Notes under the pieces: generated by a model
Databases searched by the model: none
Seen by the model: the letters and a program-made list of their open reading frames with translations, nothing else
Told to the model about the DNA's origin: nothing
DNA from: Atherinomorus stipes
Lineage: Eukaryota > Chordata > Actinopteri > Atheriniformes > Atherinidae
Length of the DNA stretch: 64,000 nucleotides
Assembly: GCA_023101725.1 (NCBI GenBank)
Contig: JALJCO010012637.1
Span: 1,116,001 to 1,180,000 of the forward strand
Direction: 5' to 3'
Translations under genes and position numbers: made by a program
In this document: in pieces, positions 24,578 to 35,829 of the stretch
Layout: each line of letters opens with the position of its first letter
How positions within the stretch are numbered: position 1 is the first letter of the stretch

Positions 24578-25787
24578 CAGGGATAACCAAATCTGGACCT
24601 CTTAGGCCAGTGGCCCTGGCCCAGTATCCGCTCTAATCCCCATGGTCCTGTATGAAGTGCGCACTTACAGTAGCAGAAGTGCACATTAAGGGTTTAAGTG
24701 TGCAGGTTGCAAGTGCGGGAAAAAGGCAGAATTGGGACAGTAATGGTTCCATCATCTTGCACCAAAACGTCATTTTATATCATTGCTTCCAAACTCAGCT
24801 TCATCTCTGTTCCTGGTGAAGAGACGTCATTTTCAGACCTAAACAGAATAAAGTTAATTTCAGCTGTTCTTGTAAGATATGTTTTGAAATCCACACGTGT
24901 TTAATTAATAAATAAATGAATTACTGAACTAATTTATGTAAGGTGGCTGTATAATTTCTCCAGTACTGGGTTAAATAACCGTTACATTCTAAACTAAATG
25001 TATAATAATGATTAATAGTCACAGAGCAGACAATTTATTGTTAGCATAGAATGTCCATAGATGTCCACATGTCCATTAAAACATGCATGTCAGGTAAACA
25101 GGTCTCCTTGTAAAAGACGCCGCGTCTCAATGGGACTTACCTGTGTAAATAAGGTTTAAATAAAAATTAAATATAGCTTCTTTTATCACTAAACTGATCA
25201 CTTTCATTATTCAAATGCTTTGAATTTTAATATTAAAGCATATTTCAAAGTAACAGGGCAAACTTGAGTAATTATTTCACCTACAGCAGTCAAAGATGAA
25301 ATATTTCAACATTTACATCTGAAATGGCATTTTTTTAACCACAGGCAGGAGCTCATTCACCAAACATGGACATGTTCCGCCTTTATGGTTCAAAACATCA
25401 CACGCAGAAATGAATTCTGGGCAATATGCTTTGGTGAAGTCCGCATGAATGCAGACTTTACCAAAGTGTGCATTGAGGGCGCAAAGGGGGCGTGACGGAC
25501 TTCCACCCTGGAGCAGCCCTGGAGAATTGGGACACACTACGCACTTGAACCCTCAACGGGAGCGCGCATTCTAGGGGCGCAACGGTAGAAGTGCGGGTAT
25601 TTGGTCAGGGCCAGTGTCTGGAATGTTTTCACTTCTTGTGCCAACACACCTGACTCTAATTAATGAGTCATTGTGCAGAACTTCATTGGCTGTTGGATTC
25701 ATTTAATTTGAGTCGGGTGCGCTGGAGCAGGTAAATGTTGAAAACCTGCTGGAGGCTGGCCCAAGAGGTCTGAATTTGGTGGATTTG
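24578..25787. mobile_element. hAT-like MITE inside the previous one
   Basis: CAGGGATAACCAAATCTGGA at the left matches the complement of the right end (TCTGAATTTGGTGGATTTG). CTTTAGAT (24570-24577) and TTTTAGAT (25788-25795) form a 7-of-8 target duplication. It is itself split at CAGTG by another element. Confidence 0.8.
24613..25611. mobile_element. 999-bp element, innermost in the nest
   Basis: Ends GCCCTGGCCCAGTATCCGC and GCGGGTATTTGGTCAGGGC are inverted. CAGTG occurs directly outside both (24608-24612, 25612-25616), a 5-bp duplication. Near the ends are AAGTGCGCACTT and GTGCGCATTCTAG-like blocks. No transposase; family not assigned. Confidence 0.75.
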
Positions 25788-26144
25788 TTTTAGATGTTTC
25801 CTGTTTCAGCACCTGATTCAAGAGAGCGTGTCGCTGAATGGAACTTAAGTTGTTGGATCCATTTAATTTGAACCAGGTGTGTTAGAGTAGGGAAACATCT
25901 AAAACCTACAGGACTACAGCTCTCTGGGACTGAACTTGCCTACCCACCTCCTGAGCTATAGTTTGGATTTTGAGAAAACCATCATTCAAAAAGTGATATA
26001 CAAGCACTGACAAGGGATGACTATAAAGTTTTGTTCACAAATTCCTTTAAAACATTTTTTTTCTCTCTAAAAGAAGAGCCTTATTTTACCGTATCTAGAG
26101 GGGGTGTTGACTTCTCTGATCAAACAGGGGTGGACCATAACTGG

Positions 26145-26190
26145 TCTCATAGTAACTAGTCTGTACTGTGGTCAGACCAGTTACTATTGT
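26145..26190. repeat. small hairpin
   Basis: TAGTAACTAGTCTG and CAGACCAGTTACTA face each other across about 9 bp. Possibly the end of a decayed fold-back element just before the Tc1 remnant. Confidence 0.6.
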
Positions 26191-26264
26191 AGATTTCTTT
26201 TTCTATAATAGAAATAGATTTTGTATGCCCACCTTGACTTTTTTTTTTTCTTTTTTTTCCAACA

Positions 26265-26525
26265 GCCAGGCTCTGGTATTGTATGGGATTTAAGCAGTGC
26301 TCTGGAGAGAGCTCATTTACACTTCTGTGATAGCAGCAGAAATGCAGAAAGGTCCACTGATATTTTACAGCAACATTTGCTGCACTCAAGACCACATCTT
26401 GTTATGGTCAGAGATAATGGAAAACCACATTATGCACACATTACAATGGCTCAGAAAGAAGAGTGTACAATTACCAGACTGCCCTGCTGCTATGACCTCT
26501 CCCCAAGAGAGAATGTGTGGATAAT
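26265..26525 (+). pseudogene. Tc1/mariner transposase fragment
   Basis: One frame reads HLLHSRPHLVMVRDNGKPHY and then LPCCYDLSPRENVW. These correspond to the second Asp (QDN.KPH) and the SPDL.P.E(N/H)(I/L)W blocks of Tc1 transposases. Only the C-terminal half is present, without inverted repeats in the immediate flanks. The interval 26530-28000 shows nothing else identifiable. Confidence 0.85.
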
Positions 26526-28079
26526 TTTCTTTTTCTTTTTCTGACAGTGACAGCCCAGTACTGTTGGACACTTAAACATAACATGTTTGCAGGAGGAATG
26601 GGGAAAATTGAGATATTTACAGATCAAATATAACAGCAATAATAGTAGTCATGATAGTGATATTTGTATTGAATTTACATTTGAAAGGTGCTGTAGCAGG
26701 TAATGTCTGCTCATGTTTAATCCTTGTTGTTTAAATTGATTTGGAGAAGCATCAAAGGAGTGAAAAAGACATTTCAGTGAAGCTACAGTTTCTAAACAAA
26801 AAATTGATGATTATGTTGGTATAAGAGGAAAAATATTGAACCATTTCAAGTAGTCCCACAACTAGTTCTAAATATGCAAGGCATGTGTATACTTTTTCCC
26901 CTTAAAAGTCTCAAGTTTTGGTGAGTGTTATCTCTACTTTCACTCACTCCTTTTTGTGACTAGAGCTGCTCTCCAGCTCCACTCTCTGGTCACTTGTAGC
27001 AGTCCAGTCGAGGTTCTGATTTGCACTCCAGGAGATCAAACTAAACAGCTGTCCTGTGGTTGTGCAGGAGAGGTGGAGTGATTCTCTTTCTCATTAACTT
27101 CAGAGGTCTTCATTTTCTTTACAACACATGAAGTTGCCCTCAGTAATGAAAACATGCACTCCACAGGTTTACAGCTGTTTCTGGATCCTTGCAAGGTTCA
27201 GTCATAAAAACAGATTACACATAACCCAAATCACCACCATGTTACCTCCTGTTGACCGTTTATAGTCGACAATGACTTGCAGTCTGAGCTGACTGTAAAG
27301 TTATAGCCTGTTTACAGAGATGTGGTGGTTCTCTGCAGTGGCTGACTGAAGCTTCCCCTCAGGCCCTGAGGCTTTCCTGCATATTTATTTCCCATCTTAT
27401 GGGCTTGAGCTGAACCAAATTTCCTTCTCCCTTCTTATAACGGAGCTGACCATCCATGGTCTTCTATGGTGATACCCTGCCCCTTGAATTGCTGTACATT
27501 ATTGGTTCAGCCCCAGTGAGCAAACAGCCAATCAGACAGTGCCATCATTTATTGTGAAATCTTTAGAAATCTCTTGAAATTTTTCTTGTATTAATTCATT
27601 CCTTCTCCTGCCAAACTGCAGCACTTTCTTTTAATTATTTCTTATGCAAAGCTGAAGGAATGTCATTATCACTGCTTTTGTTTTTTTGTTTGTTTGTTTT
27701 TTAGACAGGAAAAGAGCTGACTTGGTGCCCTGATGATGTTATCCTGGAAAAAACATTATATAACTGTTTGTTTGGTTTAAAATTGTTCAAAATTATACTT
27801 CCAACTGTGATTTTCAATTTAAGAAATGTTGTAAAATGCTAGTTTAGTAGTGTACATAATGATGCACTTAGGTCTGTGCTCAGGTCAGTGCTTTTTCTTG
27901 TGTTTCTCTGCTTGTACCTGTGTTTGTTTGTACTCAGGTCTGTGTACTTGGGATGTAAGAAAAAATCAATTCTTTCAAATATCATGTTATATTGTTTTGC
28001 GATATTTTATTTATTAAAAAGTTGCATATCAATATTACTTACCAACCAATGTCGCGAGATTTTGTTGTTTCGGTACAAA

Positions 28080-28345
28080 ATCTTGTTGCATTACAAAATC
28101 TTGTTCCATTAGCATTGGTCCAGCATTTAGGAAAGTCCCTGTTATTCTGAAAGAACATATTTCAGCATTCCTCCCTGGTCGTGCAACTGCGGTGCAGCAG
28201 CTGCTGCTGCTGCAGACTGACTTGCTTTGAAACTGCTTATAATATATCTGGTTTTAAGTTGTTAAGTCACAAAGTTGTCAGAAAGATTATGATTAGCCAC
28301 ATGCTGACTAATACTTGCTAGCATCTGATATATGGCATCATTGCT
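28080..28345. repeat. second copy of the repeat at about 250-500
   Basis: Shares CTTGTTCCATT, the GCTGCTGCTGC run, ACTTGCTTTGAAACTGCTTA and ATTAGCCACATG with the left end of the window. It directly precedes hAT copy C. Confidence 0.7.
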
Positions 28346-28360
28346 GATATTTAATGTGAA

Positions 28361-28973
28361 TAGGGATGCACGATATAATCGACCCCCTATTGGTATCGGC
28401 CTTAAAACTGAGTATCGGACATCGGCCACTCCACTGATGTTTAACATTTAACCGATCAGGCCACTGTTTCTAAAGGGGGAAAACAAAAAACAAAAAAACA
28501 CTTCTTCTTCAAAAACTTTTTTTTTTACAGACTTGGGAATGGGAAAAATATCAATAGACTGAAATACTGCAATATTTTCATATGCTGATCATATTGACAT
28601 TTAAAAACAATCTTTAACTAACGAAATCTTGATATTTTAGCATTCTGTTACGAAATCTCTTGAGAATTCACGATATATCGTGAGATTTTGTAACAGAACA
28701 ATGAAATCTCGCAAGATTTTGTAAGTAAAATGGATCGGTACCGCATTTTTAAATATTGATTTGATATTGGCATATGAAAATATTGCGATATTCCAGTGTA
28801 TCTATATTTTTTCCCACCCCTATTTTTCAAAGTGTCGGAAACAAATAACAAAACTGCTATTTGCAATGACTGCTTATTTTTTCAGCTTTAATATCGATAT
28901 CGGTTATCGGCCGCATGAGTTTTAAAATATTGGCATATTGGATATGTCAAAATTCCAATATCATGCATCCCTA
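28361..28973. mobile_element. hAT-like MITE, copy C
   Basis: Starts TAGGGATGCACGATATAATC and ends CCAATATCATGCATCCCTA. Contains the CCCACC inner repeat edge and CGAGA / CGCAAGATTTTGTAAG units. The flanking octamers do not match, so the duplication has decayed or an end was exchanged. Confidence 0.75.
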
Positions 28974-31377
28974 CCTTTTGAAACCTAATTGCTATGCTGA
29001 AATGAAGTGTAGCTCCACATTATTTATGTGAATGACTCATACCAGACGCACCATTCTCTCTAGCTTTGAGTACTATAGTATACTGTAAACACAATATCAC
29101 AATATATTGTCTCGCTTATAGTTTCAGTTTATCTTATCGCTGTTCCTGTATTGTGACACATATCCCATTGCTAGATTCTTGCCAATACACACCCCTAATG
29201 ATAACCCTTTAAAGTGTTTTGAAATGCATTTATAGATGCTGCAACAAACTGTGTTCCCTGCTGAGGGATGCGACCCTGCAGTGCTGGTTGTTATTAAGCT
29301 TTTTGCATTCAGAGATTACATAGATTATTTAGTCACACTTTTAACTAAATATTGGGGCTATTGAAAACACATTACAGTTTTTTCCAGGTACAAGCCTGGA
29401 GGCACCCAGGGGAGATATGGCTGGAAATTAAACCTCCCGCCAATCACCACTCCAGATACAGACAAGCCCCACAGAGGAAAAACTAGCTTAACAAGCTAAA
29501 TGAAATGCTCCTGTATTTAAAAGAAATGTTCACCTACAGACAAAGTACAGATGAATAATAGTTTTATGGATAAAATAGAAAATGAAAGGGTTATAATATA
29601 AAAGATGGCTTCACTCACCATCACACCTGATGCTTTGGGGATCCACAGGTGCCACATGAGGGCAGTGTTGTTTTTTATATGTGCAGGGATCATCAGCAGC
29701 ATGCAGAGCCTCAAGTATCTACCGTAACTCCTGTTGCTGCTCTGGCTTGTTATTACACACTTTCCACATGTAGGATTTCAGTAAAGGTGAAAAGAGATGT
29801 AATGTAAGCAAATGTAAGACAGTTTTTATCAGGTAAGCCCCTGACATGTAACTTAAGCTAGAAGATAATGAGTATGTGAGGCAAGGAAAAGCACATTTAT
29901 CTGTACAGCACATTTCATGTGCAAGACAGTTCAAAGTGCTTTACATTCAATATTAAAAGCATTACAGTGGGCTGCAGAGGAAGCAAGTACAGTAAAAACA
30001 AACTTTGAAAAGAAATGAGAGCAATTAAATGAAGGCAGAAAAAAGCTCAAATAAAATTTAATGCAAGAAATAAAAGTTGCACTGTGAGGAATTAACCCGC
30101 AGTTTTCTGGGAATTTGTTTAACATGTAAGGAGCATAAAAACCGAAACACTGCCTCTCCATGTTCTGACTCAGGGAACAGAAAGTAGACTTGTCCCTGAA
30201 GACCAGAGGGATCGGGTTGGTCCACACAATGAACCAGATGTTTCTTGTATGGGTGTAAACAGGTCTGGACTTGCTCCTTCCTTTCTCATCTAACAGTGTG
30301 AATAAAAATACTAACAAGTTAGAGTAATTTTTTTTATCTTTTACACAATGTGAGATAAATATGTGGTGTAGAAAGATTTATTACTAATGCCAATACTTTT
30401 TCGGCTTCCTGCTGTACACAAAAACAGGAAACACGAGGGCGATGATGATTTTAAGATGAGCATCAGTTTAAAAGCAGGTAGTTGTTGCTTGGGTCTTCAT
30501 GATTTGATAACTTTTATTGTTTTAAGCCGACAAAAATTGAGATGCTGCATCTTTCTCGGGTCTCTTCAAAGATGGACTTAAATTACTTAGATAACTCTAC
30601 TGCTTTCTGGTTGATTTGAGGAACATTATGCTAAATAACTTGCAGGCACTGATAATTTTATCTGAGATAGGGCTTGCTAGTTCCAGGCTGGACTTCCTTT
30701 TGATTTAGCATGGTATAGATTCAACAAGGTATTGGAAACCTCACCACCAGCCTGAGCTGTTGACCCAAGGCATGATGGATCATTTTTTGGAGATGGAGAG
30801 GTGGGGAGAGGGAGAGACAAACAGCAGTTGAGTTTGATGGACTTGTCATCATTCAATCGCTAAGAACGGGCCGTTCAAGATGATTTGATGGGGTTTTTTT
30901 TGGTTCTGTCTGCGTCACAGGTGGCTAAATGTTTTTATTTTTGTGTCAGGGAATTTAATTTATTGTCTGCAGTTGAGGTGTGAAAGAGATTTTAAGCAAT
31001 ATAATAAAGAATGCTCCTGGAAAACATCATCCACCCTGCCTTTAAATCTTCTTTCTTCCTTTTTCCGATGCTAAGTTTGAACTCTGGTGCCGTCTTCACC
31101 ATGTCTACATGACTAAATGCATTAAGTTGCTGCCATGTGATTGACTGATTGCTTGTTTATGCAAAAAGCTAATTGAATAGGTGTATCTAATAAAAATGGC
31201 AAAGGAGTGTATGTACAGTACAGAATATTTTATTTCATATGTTTATATTTGGGAGGCTTTTGAAACATGTTCAATATAAGTATATATTTTAAAACAAAAT
31301 TTCTCAGTTGCAACATTTGATATCCTTGTTGTTTTGGGTTTAATGTAGAGTTTACATTGATTGAGAGTAAACAGTTA
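28974..31377. other. intergenic, nothing firm
   Basis: AT-rich. The stretch 29060-29200 has ATATCACAATATATTGTCTC-like text resembling hAT debris; 29900-29960 resembles a retroelement 3' end in minus orientation (CAAAGTGCTTTACATT). The 128-codon minus frame at 29931-30317 is not recognised. Confidence 0.45.
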
Positions 31378-31712
31378 ATGCCACTGCCTCACAGCAAGAA
31401 GGTTCCTGGTTCAAGCCAGGCCTTTCTGTGTTGAGTTTGCATGTTCTCCCTATGTATGTGAGGGTTCTCTCTTTGTACTAAAGCTTCCTTCTACTGTCCA
31501 AAGACAAGCATGTTGGGTTGATTGTTCTCTCTAAATTCTCTCTTTGTAGGAGCTGAAAGTGGTTGTTTGTCTCTTTGTGTTGACCCTGTGATGGACTGGT
31601 GACCTGTCTAGGGTGCACCCTGCCTTTCACCTTAAAGCTGCTGGTAAAGGCTCCAGACCTCCATGACCCTCCATTGGAATAAGGTAGGTAAATGGATGGA
31701 TGGAAGAGATGG
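31378..31712 (+). repeat. common teleost interspersed repeat with GGAT tail
   Basis: Reads CACTGCCTCACAGCAAGAAG, then GTTTGCATGTTCTCCC, GTCCAAAGACAAGCATG, CTGTGATGGACTGGTGACCT, and ends in GGATGGATGG. This ordered set of motifs is found many times in fish genomes; its class (SINE-like) is not certain. A reverse-oriented piece lies at 57430-57640. Confidence 0.8.
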
Positions 31713-33954
31713 AATTAAAAATGATTGCATATTTCCCATATTGCCTCTAAAAGTTATTTGGTATTATTGTGTTTCTAGAGTTTTACTCAGTCTGGAAACT
31801 TGGTACAGTCCCTGGACGCTTCTTTGTCTGATCAGGCACCAAAGTTGTGCAGATTTATTAGAGTGAGTTATGTGTAACAGTTTTTAAATAAATATTTGCG
31901 TCAGCATGCACAGTTGACGGCATCATTAAAAAAATTGCTCAGTCCTGCAGAGTTTTGCTCCTCCAGTTGCACGAGCACGATTGAAAAGCATATAAACATT
32001 ACATTTTCTTCCAATAAAGACTCACAATGGGCCTCTGTATGAATGGCCTGCTCATCTCCACTGCTCAGTAATTTGCAGACGAACCCGTCGGGGACGTGAT
32101 GTCACGTTGAACTTCCAAGGTTCCTCAATGTTGTCCTCATATTGTTCAGTGGATGGAGAGCTCCTCGCTGCGTCATTTACCGTCATTAATGGCGAAAGAC
32201 ACAATTGCTCATTTATCACAAGAAGTGGTGCAGTGTTGCGTCTTCAATGGCCTTCTCCATAGGGCCTCAGTCTTATTCACACTGAGGATCCATTCTCACA
32301 GTAATGATCAGCCAGATGCGAGTCAGTTTTGCAGGCTGATGGGCTGAAAACATAAGGAATTGGCTCAAACACTCTGCAGCTGTCCTCACTTAGATATTTT
32401 TTTGCTTTTCATTATTATGCAACTCTACTGTTTTTTTTTTTTCTCCATGAAATTTTAGGAGTGCAGTTGCACTTGTAAAAACCGACTTGGCGTAAAGCCT
32501 TGCTGTGCAGGAGTAACAGGGGTGCTTAGAGAGGATAATCACTTATAGAGTTGTGAGACTCCTTAATTGTGCTTTCATGAGATGTCGTTGATTAATGGAC
32601 TAGTTGACAGACACCTTGTGAATATTGTCCACATGTGCGCTGTCCACAGGGGTGCTGAAGAATCCACTTCAGGCCTCCAGTAGCATTGTGGTGGCTCTTT
32701 TCTGAGAGCAGGAAAGGGAGAGGAGGAGGGGGAGGAAGACGAGGAGCGTGAGCAGAGAAACAGAATGAAACTTGAAGGCTTTCGGCAGCGCTGTTGTAAA
32801 GAGGAGTGAATGAGAGCAGAGGCCGTGCAGCCAGCCACATGGGCCGTTCTCACTCGGGATAATGGAGGCCTTTCTGTGGCTCTTAACCCCCTTGTCGCAC
32901 GCTGGGAACGGGCAGCCGTTCGCTCGCCACTCACAACAGACACGCTCACCCACTGGATAATTGAATTTTACACCCAGAAAAGTCACCCCTTACTGTGGTC
33001 GTGCCTCCTGCCACACGTGGGCCTGACAGCAACTCTCCCAGGATCAACATTTCCAAGGAAAGAGTCTGAGTTTGTGTGAGGAAAGAAAAATACCGAAGCA
33101 CAGTCCGCGCAATGTCACAATAAAGACACCTGTTAGCTTTGCTGACAGTGTAATGGTAGTGTTAGCCAGCCAGCTGGTAAACCATTTCAATCCAAGCTGA
33201 AAATCTCAACATAAACTGGATGGATTGACAAAATTTTGAATGAGAACAATATCAACATGGGGCATCCAGGTCCAGGGCCCTGGTAGAGTCTGGTGACCCC
33301 TTATTATCCTGTAGGATGGCTACGGCCTTCCATCTAGCCAAAGATTGATGGTTCAGTCCCTTTTAAACAAGTGTTTCAGGCAACATGCAATCTGTTAAAC
33401 AATGGTGCTTTTTATAAATGGGCCTTGCAGTTGTAAAATTATAACCAGGTTTGAATTGGGATATCCCTTTTTAATTATAATTGAACTGAACTGGACTGTG
33501 GTATTATGATGAATAGTGTTTAATCGGATTACAATTAAATTGACTGAATTGGATTAAGGTGTATAAAGGTAGATTGATGTGCTTTAAACGCAACAATGAT
33601 TAGTTGATAATTCAGCTGATGTAATTAGACTGCATTGAATTAAAGTCATATAGATTTTAATAAAGTGGATTGAAATGGACTAACATGACTCATAACCAAA
33701 TTTGTACCAGTAAATAGACAACAAAGACTCAATATGCCCATAGACACTGGGAAAATGAAAAATATGAGACCTAAAATAAATTAAAATCTACTACTCTATT
33801 TGTGAAATAGCCAAGAAATCACAAAATGACCTGAATCGGGCTTAAATTAAAAATAATACAATGCAAATACTGTAAATTCCGGGCTACGAGCCGCTACTTT
33901 TTTCACACACTTTGAGTGCTTGAATAACGGGAGCTTGTTTCATTACCTCTAATG
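31713..33954. other. intergenic; possible conserved non-coding stretch
   Basis: No gene supported. The part at 32080-32350 is less AT-rich and free of recognised repeats, with homeodomain/SOX-like words (GTCATTAATGGCG, CAATTGCTCATTT). The 124-codon minus frame at 32575-32949 has no recognisable domain. Confidence 0.35.
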
Positions 33955-34168
33955 CAGTGATTTCCAACCCTGATCCTTAAGGCACACTATCCTGAAAACT
34001 TTCCATGTTGCCCTGTTGAAATACAGCTGACTCACATTAATGGGTCAGTAGCAGACTGGTGCAGAGCTCATCAGAGATCCATTTAATTTGAATCAGATGT
34101 GTCCTAGCAGGGCAAAATGGGAAGTCTTAAGGATAGTGTGCCTTGAGGACCAGGGTTGGGAATCACTG
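33955..34168. mobile_element. hAT MITE, 214 bp, exact 8-bp duplication
   Basis: CAGTGATTTCCAACCCTGAT and the complementary right end CCAGGGTTGGGAATCACTG. CTCTAATG occurs at 33947-33954 and 34169-34176. Confidence 0.95.
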
Positions 34169-34195
34169 CTCTAATGTATAATTAATGGCTTAACC

Positions 34196-34490
34196 CAGGG
34201 GTGCCCAAGTCCGGTCCTCGAGAGCTACTATCCTGCAATTCTTAGTGCATACCCCTTCCATCACAACTGAATCAAATGGTTAATGTCCTCATGCACACCG
34301 TTCAGCTCTGCAGAGGCCTAGTAACGAGCCATTTATTTGATTCAGTATTTTTAAATACTGAATTTCTTCGGGGATGAATAAAGTTTTCATTTCATTTCAT
34401 TTCATTTCATTCATTCAGGTGTGTTAGAGAAGGGATGCAACCAAAATGTGCAGGATAGTAGCTCTCGAGGACTGGACTTGGGCACCCCTG
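34196..34490. mobile_element. hAT MITE, 295 bp, exact 8-bp duplication
   Basis: CAGGGGTGCCCAAGTCCGGT and ACTGGACTTGGGCACCCCTG are terminal inverted repeats. GCTTAACC flanks both sides (34188-34195, 34491-34498). Only 27 bp separate it from the previous element. A LINE tail is inserted at about 34346-34410. Confidence 0.95.
34346..34412 (+). mobile_element. short LINE 3' end with (TTTCA)n tail inside the hAT MITE
   Basis: GAATTTCTTCGGGGATGAAT followed by AAAGTTTTCA and TTTCA repeats is the usual 3' end of fish L2-type LINEs. TGATTCAG (left) and CATTCAG (right) look like a target duplication. The surrounding MITE text is continuous when it is removed. Confidence 0.7.
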
Positions 34491-34536
34491 GCTTAACCTA
34501 ACAGTGTTTCTCAACTCAGGACCCACTGTCCTGCAT

Positions 34537-35014
34537 GGGGATATCACGCTTACCGGAAGTTCCCGGATTTTGGCACTTCCTCTTCCGGGCCATGTTAACG
34601 ACAGCCGTCCTGCTCTGTTTACTGTTTAAATCGGATGAACTCCAAACATCTAAGTTTTCATTCTAGACTGAAATGATACTAAGGAAGAAGTGGATCAAAG
34701 CGATTGATTTGCCGCGGTGAAGGGCGAACTTTATAATAAAACACGCGTTTGTTTGTCGCCGGTGGGGCACAACACTGGCACTTCACAGCATGCTAGCATT
34801 AGCCAGCTAGCGTTTACTGACGTGCTTAACATTGTGCGTCTTAAAACACACAAACATCTGAAAATCGGGTCTGTCCCCCCCCCCCCCCCCCCCCCCCCCG
34901 TTTCCAGTGAAACAAATGGGGACTGCCAAGAAAGGAGACGCTTTCAGATGCTTGTGTGTTTTCAGCCGCTCAAAGTTAGGCACGTTATCGAGCTGGCTAA
35001 GCGTGATAATCCCC
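34537..35014. mobile_element. unassigned TIR element inside the third MITE
   Basis: GGGGATATCACGCTTA at the left and TAAGCGTGATAATCCCC at the right are inverted. The body holds ETS-like CCGGAAGTT / CTTCCTCTTCCGG and a 27-C run (34875-34901). Confidence 0.7.
34875..34901. repeat. poly(C) run of 27
   Basis: Uninterrupted C run in the body of the inner TIR element. Confidence 0.97.
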
Positions 35015-35589
35015 TATTTCTTCAGTGTGTTCCTACTCCAACACACCTGGTTCAAATGACTGAAAAAAGTTCTCTGCAAGCCTGTTAAGGAGCCATTCAT
35101 TTGATACAGGTGTGTGAAAGCAGGGTTACCTAGATGACATGCAGGACATTGGGTCCGTTGAGACACTGGCCTACCACACCTCTATAACTTAAGCTTTTTT
35201 ACAGTCAGTGGTGGAAAAGGAGTAAAATATGGGGCCTTTAAGTAAAAGTGCATAAGTCTATCCAAACACTTGAGAGCTGGAATGTCGTGAGGACTGACTT
35301 GCAGTTGCTGTTGTACGATGTTCGAAATCCTCAGGTGGACTTCAAAGTCCAACCCGAAGTCAGCTGCTGCTAATTGTTGATGTTTTCTGTTTGACATGAA
35401 AATCTTTTGAAGGGAAAGCTTTTTTGTCAGCCCTGCAGAATAAGCAGCAGATAACAGAGGTGTAGGGTTACCTGCAGGTGGATCTCTGATGACTGTTTGA
35501 GTCATTTTGTTTCCTACAGATGTACCAAAGATGGAATCAGATAAAAACTGGTTTCAGGAGCAGACCTGAGGCGGCTTACTGTGGGGGTG

Positions 35590-35818
35590 ATGCTGCAGGT
35601 TTGTGGTTGCTGGGGGACGTGTAACTGATGTGAGGAGTCATTCAGGCACTTCCTCCTTGTCCTCAGGCTGATGAGCTCATCGGGAGGGGGACCTGGGTCA
35701 CCGCCTTCGCCCGGCTCTGTGACCAAACACAAAAGGTGTTTCTCTCCTTCAGCTGTGGTCACTTTCACCTGTCACTCAGACTTTCTGTGTCATACAGTCT
35801 GTGGAGGGCAGCTCCAGG
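35590..35818. other. exon-like segment, strand unclear
   Basis: Plus strand: after CTTCCTCCTTGTCCTCAG at about 35666 an open frame reads ADELIGRGTWVTAFARLCD and stays open to CTCCAG|GTGAGC at about 35818. Minus strand: TTTGGTCACAG to CCACA|GTAAGC (about 35725 to 35590) is open, reading PGPPPDELISLRTRRKC. Both have good splice consensus and GC-rich third positions, so at most one is real. No protein family is recognised and no partner exon joins in phase. Confidence 0.25.
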
Positions 35819-35829
35819 TGAGCATTCGA

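Larger units (their letters stand above)
24524..25945. mobile_element. fold-back hAT-like MITE, outer shell of a three-level nest
   Basis: Left arm CAAGGGTTGGCAA...AGTCCTGCAAGCTTTAGAT (24524-24577) and right arm (25788-25945) ending AGGACTACAGCTCTCTGGGA then ACTGAACTTGCC are the two halves of one family member. They are split by the element at 24578-25787. Confidence 0.75.
34502..35168. mobile_element. fold-back hAT-like MITE, third in a row
   Basis: CAGTGTTTCTCAACTCAGGA pairs with TGGGTCCGTTGAGACACTG; CTGTCCTGCAT pairs with ATGCAGGACATTGG. The flanking octamers do not match. It is split by the element at 34537-35014. Confidence 0.75.

Noticed and set aside
32575..32949. 124-codon minus frame, Ser/Pro-rich
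   Set aside because: Composition follows a GA/CT-rich tract; no domain and no supporting context.
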